A stretch of 64,000 bases of DNA from JBFWVJ01 sp050246795. Its GTDB lineage: Bacteria; Patescibacteriota; Gracilibacteria; JAUYGZ01. Both the position numbers and the translations under genes were made by a program. Location of the stretch: NCBI GenBank assembly GCA_050246795.1, contig JBFWVJ010000002.1, forward strand, positions 124,001-188,000, read 5' to 3'. The notes under the pieces were generated by a model. It did no database searches, was not told the origin of the DNA, and saw only the letters and a list, made by a program, of their open reading frames with translations. Positions 34,385 through 40,787 of this stretch are shown here, piece by piece (the stretch's first letter is position 1; the number at the start of each line of letters is the position of its first letter).

Positions 34385-35479
34385 ATGACCATCCTCGCCC
34401 TCGAAACCTCCTGTGATGAAACTGCCTGCGCCATCGTCGAAGATGGTTGGAAGGTGCATGCCAATGTGATTTCTTCTTCTCTGAATTTGCACCAAATCAC
34501 CGGTGGGGTTGTGCCGGAAATTGCCGCGCGCGCGCAGATCGAATCGATTATTCCGGTGATCCAGCAGGCGATGGGGGGCGATCGCCCCGTCGGCACCGGT
34601 AGAGACGCGATTAATCGCGTCTCTACGGTGCGGCCGTCGATGGCGGACACCATCGATGCCATCGCCGTCACCGCCGAACCGGGATTGGTCACATCGCTGT
34701 TGGTGGGAACCGAAACGGCCAAATGGCTGGGGTATTTGTGGAACAAACCAGTGATCAAGGTGAACCATATTCGCGGACATGTGTATGCCAACTGGCTGGA
34801 ACGAGATCCCCAAAAAGACCCGATTCAATTTCCCGTGGTGTGTCTCAGCGTGTCAGGAGGACACAATGAATTAATTTGTCTCAAGAACCATCAAGAATGG
34901 GAAATCATCGGCGAATCGCAGGATGACGCGGCAGGGGAGGCCTTCGACAAAGTGGCAAGGATTTTAGGATTGGGATATCCGGGTGGTCCAGTAATCGAGC
35001 AGCACGCTAAGCTCTTCACCCAAATGTTCATGAATATGGAAAGCAACAAGATCGTTCGCTTCCCTCGCGCGTGGCTGAACAAAAACGACAGCAACAAATG
35101 GGATGGCACGAGTTTTCATTTTTCTTTTTCGGGATTGAAGTCGGAGGTGATCAGAGAGGTGCAGCGTCGATCCACCGCCGAAGTGACAAGTCGCGACCTG
35201 TCACTATCGGACGTGGATCGAGCCGAGATCGCCTATGCCTTCCAAGATGCCGTGGTCGATGTGCTCGTCACAAAGCTCGTGGGTGCCGCCAAAAAATTTC
35301 AGGCGAAGGAGATTCATATCGCTGGTGGTGTATCGGCCAACCAATTTTTCCGAATGCGACTGGAGGAATCTTCAAAAACCCTCGGCGTGAAGATCCGATG
35401 GCCGGAGAAAATGATCTACTGTACCGATAATGCCGCGATGATAGGGGCAGCGGCTTACTACCGACAAAACCCCCTCTAG
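34385..35479 (+). CDS. tsaD: tRNA N6-threonylcarbamoyladenosine transferase TsaD with two translated palindromes
   Basis: A 364-residue ASKHA-fold protein that transfers threonylcarbamoyl to A37 of ANN-decoding tRNAs. LALETSCDETACAIVEDG opens the ATPase domain, the metal-binding HxxxH is in VNHIRGHVYANW, followed by SVSGGHNELI, GEAFDKVARILGLGYPGGP and the C-terminal AGGVSANQFFR and CTDNAAMIGAAA. Residues 70-83 (VGTGRDAINRVSTV) and about 261-279 (STAEVTSRDLSLSDVDRAE) coincide with palindromic repeats, explaining why it is longer than the usual 330-340 residues. Both probably lie in surface loops. Confidence 0.96.
   Translation: MTILALETSCDETACAIVEDGWKVHANVISSSLNLHQITGGVVPEIAARAQIESIIPVIQQAMGGDRPVGTGRDAINRVSTVRPSMADTIDAIAVTAEPGLVTSLLVGTETAKWLGYLWNKPVIKVNHIRGHVYANWLERDPQKDPIQFPVVCLSVSGGHNELICLKNHQEWEIIGESQDDAAGEAFDKVARILGLGYPGGPVIEQHAKLFTQMFMNMESNKIVRFPRAWLNKNDSNKWDGTSFHFSFSGLKSEVIREVQRRSTAEVTSRDLSLSDVDRAEIAYAFQDAVVDVLVTKLVGAAKKFQAKEIHIAGGVSANQFFRMRLEESSKTLGVKIRWPEKMIYCTDNAAMIGAAAYYRQNPL
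34593..34631. repeat. GTAGAGACGC palindrome translated inside tsaD
   Basis: Stem GGTAGAGACGCGAT-type arms centred at 34612/34613 (GCGATTAATCGC), extended by GCACC/GGTGC past a one-base bulge. Same family as 1627-1674 and 42575-42613. A second small palindrome, GGGGCGATCGCCCC, abuts it at 34575-34588. Confidence 0.9.
35167..35221. repeat. 55-bp imperfect palindrome translated inside tsaD
   Basis: The core AGTGACA-AGTCGCGACC-TGTCACT (35182-35205) is nearly symmetrical and is extended by TCGATCCAC/GTGGATCGA arms. A different sequence family from the other tsaD element. Confidence 0.8.
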
Positions 35480-35576
35480 CTATTCATCCGCACCAATTTT
35501 TTCCCGTGCCCATGCAGTCCAGCATGCTTCAGACTGTCGTCGTTTCAAGATGCCCGCAAGGAATTTTGGTCACTTT

Positions 35577-36188
35577 TTAGAACAAAACCGCTTTTTTTAG
35601 CTTTTCCCAAAATCCCAACTCGATCGTTCCTGAGCAACTGCCGGGATCCGGATGTTCGTTGTGCTCGTGCGCGTCAGCCGCCACCACCGAGAACTGTTCG
35701 GAAAGGACTTGATCGACAGATTCATCGCCATAGCTGATGAGAAAGCGGTCCTCACTTTGCATAAGACGATTAAAGGGATTGTTCACCTGAACTCCGTTCA
35801 AGATGTACTTCACGGTGCGTCCGTTTTCGTTTCGGAATATTTGGTCTTCGTCGGTGATCAGATAGCTCGATCCAAACGCAAAGCCGATATTGGCCATGAA
35901 GTGTCCCCAGGTGACCCCATCGTCATGGACATGCACCACATCGTGATTGTTTTCGTGCATATGGGTGCGTTCTTCTGGCTGGACTTTGATGTATTCCGGC
36001 TTGCAGCCTTGGACATCCTCCATGTATTTATCATCCGTCAGATCGACTCGTTCACCATTGATGAACATCGCAAAATTCGCATGGAAATGCGTCACGGCAT
36101 GCCCCGGCATGAAAAAGAACCGAACCAGGGATATCAGCATAATTCCCAAGATCACGCCCCCGAAAAGAACCTTGTGTGAAGTCTTCAT
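35577..36188 (-). CDS. Histidine-rich membrane-anchored extracytoplasmic protein
   Basis: The 203-residue protein has one N-terminal membrane helix (residues 7-28) and an external domain rich in His: HAVTHFHANFAMFINGERVD near 30-50, then THMHENNHDVVHVHDDGVTW near 75-95, and DAHEHNEHPDPGSC near the end. The HxHA...FINGxxxD...HxHxxxxxxVHVH arrangement recurs in uncharacterised archaeal and CPR proteins and suggests metal (Cu or Zn) binding. The gene follows the DsbA-like lipoprotein on the same strand with a 22-bp gap, so a shared role in extracytoplasmic redox or metal handling is plausible. Confidence 0.7.
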   Translation of the reverse strand: MKTSHKVLFGGVILGIMLISLVRFFFMPGHAVTHFHANFAMFINGERVDLTDDKYMEDVQGCKPEYIKVQPEERTHMHENNHDVVHVHDDGVTWGHFMANIGFAFGSSYLITDEDQIFRNENGRTVKYILNGVQVNNPFNRLMQSEDRFLISYGDESVDQVLSEQFSVVAADAHEHNEHPDPGSCSGTIELGFWEKLKKAVLF

Positions 36189-36210
36189 TGAAAAGAAATG
36201 AAAAGAAAAA

Positions 36211-36882
36211 TTAAAGAGCCTCTTCCGCCTGCGTCAGCACTTTTACCATGCTTTCATAGCTGAGCGCGCCGTCGTAGTACATGCCATTCACATAAAATCC
36301 TGGCGTGCCCGAGACGCCGGCGATCCGTCCGTCCTCTTTGTCACCCTGTATTTCTGTCATCAGGCTTTGGTCGGCACTGTCAGTTTCGAATTGGTCAACA
36401 TCGAGTCCGAGCTCGCGCGCGTAGTCGCTGAAAAATTTCTTGGGATTGGTCGCTGCCTCCCATTCTTGTTGTTTGGCAAAGAGCAGATGGTGCATTTCCA
36501 TGTACTTGCCTTGCTTGGCAGCGGCGTTGGCTGCGAGATGGGCGGGGACACTGTTGAAATGAATGGAAAGCGGGAAATCTCGGTACTGGATTTTGACCTT
36601 TCCGGTGTCGATCCAGTCGGCTTTGAGTCGTTCGAGGGTATCGAGAAATTCACCGCAAAAAGGGCATTGGAAGTCCGAATAGACAACGATAGCCAGAGGG
36701 GCACTCGCGTCACCCACCACTGGATCATCTTCGGACCACAGTCCAGCGACACTGACTTTTCCTTGAGGAGCTGATGGGTTCTGAACGTCGGGTTTGGCGG
36801 ATTGGTCTGGGGCAGGGGTGTCACAAGCCGTCAGCGTGAGAGAGATCATCAAGGCCACCACCAGAGATACAAATGTTTTCAT
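36211..36882 (-). CDS. DsbA-family thioredoxin-fold lipoprotein
   Basis: 223 residues: lipoprotein signal with lipobox LTAC (Cys20), a flexible linker, then a DsbA-like fold with active site CPFC (Cys73 and Cys76) in VVYSDFQCPFCGEFL and the cis-proline loop GVSGTPGFYVNG near 190. It probably oxidises or isomerises disulphides of exported proteins; CPR genomes commonly pair such proteins with VKOR, which is not seen here. Possible operon with the His-rich protein downstream. Confidence 0.92.
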   Translation of the reverse strand: MKTFVSLVVALMISLTLTACDTPAPDQSAKPDVQNPSAPQGKVSVAGLWSEDDPVVGDASAPLAIVVYSDFQCPFCGEFLDTLERLKADWIDTGKVKIQYRDFPLSIHFNSVPAHLAANAAAKQGKYMEMHHLLFAKQQEWEAATNPKKFFSDYARELGLDVDQFETDSADQSLMTEIQGDKEDGRIAGVSGTPGFYVNGMYYDGALSYESMVKVLTQAEEAL

Positions 36883-36963
36883 AGGGAGAATAAGAGTGGT
36901 CTCATGGTAGCGTTTTTCACGAGTCGAACAAGTATTCGGACTCGATTTTTAGCCCATGATAAG

Positions 36964-37011
36964 GCATGATCACGTAGGCACGCGCCGCGGAGCGCACCTA
37001 CGTGATCATGC
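36964..37011. repeat. 48-bp palindromic element abutting murD
   Basis: 15-bp perfect arms GCATGATCACGTAGG/CCTACGTGATCATGC around a GC-rich centre, ending 3 bp before the murD ATG. A hairpin here would bury the start region. Confidence 0.9.
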
Positions 37012-37014
37012 ACC

Positions 37015-38454
37015 ATGAAACTCCCTTTTGGAAAAAACATTCATGTCGTGGGATTCGCCGGCACCGAAGGAGCCGCTTTATTGGAATACCTGCACCAGCG
37101 AACGCCTACCGCCAAGATCACCGCGCATGACTATTCGCCCCAGGAGTTGTTTTTGAAGCACTTCAAAGAAGCCCATGTGGCCTTGGAAAAAGAAGCCATG
37201 CGACAAAAAGCCGAAGAGGTCCTCGGTTATGAGAATGTTACGTATTGTTTCCGTGAGACGTATTTGAATGGCATTGAAGAGGCCGATTCCATTTTCGTTC
37301 CACAGTCCTGGTATTTGTATGAACAAAATGCAGCATTGAGGCCCTTTCAAGAAAAATTTCGCTCCATTACCCGGCTGTACTTCGACCTCTTTCCAGGAAA
37401 AATCATTGGCGTCACCGGCAGCAACGGGAAAACCACGACGACCAATTTGATCGCTGACATCATGAAACGAGCTTTTCCCAGGACCCTTTTTTCCGGAAAT
37501 GATCGACGCGCTGAACAGGTGCTTCAACAACTGGAATTCGCGACGAAGGATGATTGGCTCGTTCTAGAGATTTCCAATCGGCAGCTGATGATCGATCTCG
37601 GCAAGAGCCCGGATGTGAGTGTCATCACCAACATCACCCCGAACCATCTGACAGAGTACAAAAGTTTTGAAGAATATGCTGCCGTAAAGGCGAGCCTGTT
37701 GAAGTATCAAACCCTAGATCAGTGGTCGGTGCTCAATGTGGATGATCCTGAATCCAAAAAACTTATGGAACGAGACGGGGGAGAGACCATGCCGTTTTCG
37801 ATTGAGGAGGTGTTGCCGAAGGGGGTGTTTGTTCAGTTTGGGAACATCGTCATCAAGCACGCGGACAAGGAAGAAATCGTCATGCCAGTCTCTGAATTTC
37901 CCCTCAAGGGCAAGCACAATCTTTCCAATGCTTTGGCAGCCGTGGCGGCGACCTATTTAGCCGGCGTGGATATCGAAACCATTGCTCAGACACTTCGAAG
38001 CGTGGAACCCATACCTCAGCGGATGGAGTTGGTGAAGAAGGTGAATGGGGTGGAATATTATAATGACAGCGCTTCGACGGTACCGGAGTCGACCATTGCG
38101 GCAATAGAAACCTTGTCGGAATCTTCTAAGCATTTGGTTTTGATCATGGGAGGCAACAGCAAAGGATCTGATTATCGGCCATTAGCAGAGGAGATCAAGA
38201 AGCGAGTGAAGACGTTGATCTTGCTGAAAAGTCCCGTCGCTGATGAAATCGAAACCCTTCTAAAAAATTCTTCGGGAACGATTCTTCACTGCGAAACGCT
38301 TCAAGAGGCCGTTCAAGCCGCTCATCAACAAGCGCAAGCAGGTGACAGTGTTCTTTTTTCTCCTGCCGGTGAATACTTCGTCTATTTCAAAGACAAAATG
38401 CCGGGGTATAAGAACTTTCGGCATATGGTGGAGATATTGGGAACTCAATCGTAG
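37015..38454 (+). CDS. murD: UDP-N-acetylmuramoyl-alanine D-glutamate ligase
   Basis: A 479-residue Mur ligase. The ATP loop is GVTGSNGKTTTTN near residue 136, followed by WLVLEISNRQL, NITPNHLTEYKSFEEY, NLSNALAAVAATYLAG and YYNDSASTVPESTIAAIETL with MGGNSKGSDY, the arrangement of MurD rather than MurC, E or F. It is longer than typical MurD (about 440) and some usual residues are replaced (LEISSFQL reads LEISNRQL; DHLDRH reads NHLTEY), as in other CPR MurD-like proteins. It adds D-Glu to UDP-MurNAc-L-Ala in the cytoplasm. Confidence 0.9.
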   Translation: MKLPFGKNIHVVGFAGTEGAALLEYLHQRTPTAKITAHDYSPQELFLKHFKEAHVALEKEAMRQKAEEVLGYENVTYCFRETYLNGIEEADSIFVPQSWYLYEQNAALRPFQEKFRSITRLYFDLFPGKIIGVTGSNGKTTTTNLIADIMKRAFPRTLFSGNDRRAEQVLQQLEFATKDDWLVLEISNRQLMIDLGKSPDVSVITNITPNHLTEYKSFEEYAAVKASLLKYQTLDQWSVLNVDDPESKKLMERDGGETMPFSIEEVLPKGVFVQFGNIVIKHADKEEIVMPVSEFPLKGKHNLSNALAAVAATYLAGVDIETIAQTLRSVEPIPQRMELVKKVNGVEYYNDSASTVPESTIAAIETLSESSKHLVLIMGGNSKGSDYRPLAEEIKKRVKTLILLKSPVADEIETLLKNSSGTILHCETLQEAVQAAHQQAQAGDSVLFSPAGEYFVYFKDKMPGYKNFRHMVEILGTQS

Positions 38455-38702
38455 ATGTCATGATCTCCGATTTGATAGAATCGGACGGTCTTCTCATCTT
38501 GAAAATCGAAAATGATTCGATAGGAATGATTGATCGAAAATGCCCAAAATTCCGACAAACCACCTTTTAATTTGTGGGTCTTTAATCGGTGATCAAAGGG
38601 GTTTTCACGAAATATTTTTTCTTTCTCCTGAGCTAATTTCTTTAGAGTCTTTGGAAGCTTCTTATATTGTCGGATAAATCGAGGAAGAACGAAGATTTCC
38701 AT
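38445..38702 (-). CDS. RelE/YafQ-type toxin
   Basis: 85 residues with the RelE-superfamily layout: RFIRQYKKLPKTLKKLAQEK helix, FRENPFDHRLKTHKLKG turn, WAFSINHSYRIIFDF strands and RFYQIGDHDIYD end, matching mRNA interferases that cut ribosome-bound mRNA. The partner antitoxin gene lies 5 bp upstream. The stop overlaps the murD 3' end by 10 bp on the opposite strand. Confidence 0.9.
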   Translation of the reverse strand: MEIFVLPRFIRQYKKLPKTLKKLAQEKEKIFRENPFDHRLKTHKLKGGLSEFWAFSINHSYRIIFDFQDEKTVRFYQIGDHDIYD

Positions 38703-38707
38703 AATGC

Positions 38708-38920
38708 TTAGAGATCAGCCAGAGAGGTGAGTTTTTTCCCTTTTCCCTGTTCGAATTCTTTTCGATCCTGAATGAGTTCATCCGACAATTGTTTGGTTTT
38801 CCAAAGTCGCATGAGATGTCGAAAAAATTCACTCGTGGAAGCAAACCCCTGCTTTTTAACAATCTTCCTGATTTCTTTCGCCATGGACTCAGGCACCGAA
38901 ATGTTTAAGACGTTTCTCAT
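38708..38920 (-). CDS. Ribbon-helix-helix antitoxin
   Basis: 70 residues; MRNVLNISVPESMAKEIRKI begins a CopG/ParD-type ribbon-helix-helix DNA-binding domain, followed by FASTSEFFRHLMRLW and a charged C-terminal tail expected to wrap the toxin. First gene of a two-gene module and a likely autorepressor. Confidence 0.88.
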   Translation of the reverse strand: MRNVLNISVPESMAKEIRKIVKKQGFASTSEFFRHLMRLWKTKQLSDELIQDRKEFEQGKGKKLTSLADL

Positions 38921-38976
38921 GAGCTGTAATACAATGTATTACAATACTATCATTTCTCTTGGCACGAAGCAAGAAT

Positions 38977-39132
38977 CTATTTCTCTTCATCGATCAAGGA
39001 CGCCTTCGGCGGTTCGAGTGAGCTGAGGATGAGTTCGCAGAAGCATTTATCACATTCGAAATAGTCACCGACTTCTCCTCCTTCGATGTTGATTTGATAA
39101 TTGCAGTCTGGACACTGAACGACATTTTGCAT
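38977..39132 (-). CDS. LysW-like zinc-ribbon small protein
   Basis: A 51-residue frame from the ATG at 39132. CPDCNYQINIEGGEVGDYFE followed by CDKCFCELIL forms a CxxC...CxxC zinc ribbon closely resembling LysW-type amino-group carrier proteins. Classical LysW ends in EDWGE, whose terminal Glu carries the substrate; this one ends in Asp-Glu-Glu-Lys, so the carrier function is uncertain. It is divergent from a PLP enzyme and near an ATP-grasp gene. A plain zinc-ribbon protein is the alternative. Confidence 0.65.
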   Translation of the reverse strand: MQNVVQCPDCNYQINIEGGEVGDYFECDKCFCELILSSLEPPKASLIDEEK

Positions 39133-39260
39133 GGTGTGGCGGTTGAGGAACTTTCAGTGCTTATACTTAATTCGAGTTGCTGTAAAAGTCAAATAAAGGT
39201 TGGTTTACGGCTTCTTTACGCTATACAAAAGAAAATTCTCCCGTAGAATATGAGGCAGCT

Positions 39261-40130
39261 ATGAATGAACCCCTCACGCCCATTTTCCGGTTCCCAGACG
39301 ATTCCCCGTTCAGGAATATCTTCATCAAACGGGAAGATCTTTCGGAAACGGGATCGCACAAGTTTCGGTACCTGAAGTCCCAGATGAAAGCATTGAAAGA
39401 GCAGGTGATTCAGCGAGTGGTTCTTTCGACCACGGGAAATGTGGGCATTAGCGCCAGTCATTATGGAAAAAAACTGGGCATTGAAGTCGTGTGCCTGATG
39501 TCGGACAAGGGTGATATGGATCGGGCAGCTCAGGTGGAAAAGGAAGGAGGCTTGCTGATTCTGAGTTCCAGGCCGAAGCGTTTTGCCCAGTACCTGTCTC
39601 GAAAATACGAAGTTCCATTGCTCAGGGCTTCCAGGGAAGAGGATTCTCTCGAAGGGTATCGAAGCCTGGGGCAAGAATTGATCCACCAAGTGCCAGATGC
39701 CCAAGCGGTGGTAAATTTTGCGACTTCAGGTACTTCGAGTATGGGCCTGTTGAAAGCGTATGAAGGAAAACGAAGTCCGGCCTTGCACATCGTCCACGAT
39801 GAAGACCATTCCATTGTTCGCGGGGAAGAGTTAGCCGAGCTGGTTGAACAGAGTGGCGGAGCCTTTCACACCGTGTCAAAAGGAGAACAGGAGGCCGCTG
39901 AAAAAACCTTGGCAGAATATGGTTTGGAAACTTCCTATGAGGGGATCGCCAGCTTTGCCGCTGCGCTGAAGATCATGGATCGGTATTCGTCGATCGTAGT
40001 GATTTTTTCAGGGAAAAAGTGGCCGGCGGCTGAGATCACTTCTAAATACAAAGCAAACACACTGGAAGAAGTGGATAAGCTTTTTGTTGTCACTTCGGCG
40101 GGCTCAGTGCATGCATTTCGACCGGAGTGA
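39261..40130 (+). CDS. PLP-dependent fold-type II enzyme, threonine synthase-like
   Basis: A 289-residue protein of the tryptophan synthase beta/threonine synthase superfamily. PLP Lys34 is in EDLSETGSHKFRYLK, the asparagine loop is STTGNVGIS, and the phosphate loop is ATSGTSSMG near residue 155. It is shorter than threonine synthase. The last residues (about TSAGSVHAFRPE) and the stop codon are encoded by the inserted repeat element, so the native C-terminus appears to have been replaced. Substrate unknown; beta-elimination or beta/gamma-replacement on an amino acid is expected from the fold. It precedes the ATP-grasp gene on the same strand. Confidence 0.75.
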   Translation: MNEPLTPIFRFPDDSPFRNIFIKREDLSETGSHKFRYLKSQMKALKEQVIQRVVLSTTGNVGISASHYGKKLGIEVVCLMSDKGDMDRAAQVEKEGGLLILSSRPKRFAQYLSRKYEVPLLRASREEDSLEGYRSLGQELIHQVPDAQAVVNFATSGTSSMGLLKAYEGKRSPALHIVHDEDHSIVRGEELAELVEQSGGAFHTVSKGEQEAAEKTLAEYGLETSYEGIASFAAALKIMDRYSSIVVIFSGKKWPAAEITSKYKANTLEEVDKLFVVTSAGSVHAFRPE

Positions 40131-40787
40131 ACAAAGTAGGTTCTGGAGCGAGGTGATTCCTTTTTGTTGTCATTTCGACCGAAGTGAACGGGGTAGGTTC
40201 TGGAGGGAGGTGATTCCTTTTTGTTGTCATTTCGACCGGAGTGAACGGAGTGGGATCTGGAGGGAGGTGAGCGAAGCGGAGAAATCTGGAATCTCACTCA
40301 ACGAACCTGATATATTCGGTTCATAAATACGAAGAACATGAAGAGAAATTATCAATTTTTTGTATACATGATGGCGAGTGTTAGCAGGGTTCTGTACGTT
40401 GGAGTAACAAATAATCTTTTTGAAAGAGTTCAACAACATAAAGCAGGTATAAATGAAGGATTCACGAAACGCTATCATTGCCATAAACTGGTGTACTATG
40501 AAGAATATCAATACATTGATGAAGCAATCGCTAGAGAGAAGCAGTTAAAAAAATGGAGAAGAGCGAAAAAAGAAGCATTGATTCATGAGTTTAATCCGAA
40601 TTGGAACGATCTTGCTTTTGAATGGTATGTGGTGGATACAGATTTCTCCGCTACGCCCCACCCCATTCACTCTCAGCTCCGGTCGAAATGACAAAAGGGT
40701 CCCCATCCCATTCACCCTCAGCTCCGGTCAAATTCATTGACTGAGCTTCATACCCCTCATTCACTTCAGTCGGAATGGAAAAAAGAA
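40081..40787. mobile_element. GIY-YIG nuclease element with nested inverted repeats
   Basis: Left of the nuclease gene lie three related blocks (about 40081-40158, 40159-40216, 40217-40290), each with TTTTTGTTGTCATTTCGACC-like sequence; right of it lie complementary blocks (40641-40697, about 40698-40737, 40752-40787). The innermost pair extends through GAGAAATCTGGA and its complement. The arrangement is mirror-like: A-B-C-gene-C'-B'-A'. Left terminal sequence supplies the end of the PLP gene, and right terminal sequence contains the ATG used by the ATP-grasp gene. No transposase is present. Confidence 0.7.
40338..40691 (+). CDS. GIY-YIG nuclease domain protein (UPF0213-like)
   Basis: 117 residues with a single GIY-YIG domain: FVYMMASVSRVLYVGVTNNL (GIY as FVY 8-10, YIG as YVG 20-22), FERVQQHKAG with Arg30, KRYHCHKLVYYEEY, AIAREKQLKKWRRAKKEALI with candidate catalytic Glu, and NPNWNDLA. 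Such single-domain enzymes cut DNA with a metal-dependent Tyr/Arg/Glu site. Residues 102-117 and the stop come from the flanking inverted repeat, so gene and repeat are physically one unit. The gene is clearly AT-richer than its neighbours. No Shine-Dalgarno. Confidence 0.88.
   Translation: MKRNYQFFVYMMASVSRVLYVGVTNNLFERVQQHKAGINEGFTKRYHCHKLVYYEEYQYIDEAIAREKQLKKWRRAKKEALIHEFNPNWNDLAFEWYVVDTDFSATPHPIHSQLRSK

Noticed and set aside
34575..34588. HIP1-like GGCGATCGCC site
   Set aside because: I noticed no other copy, so it gives no evidence of a HIP1-rich genome.
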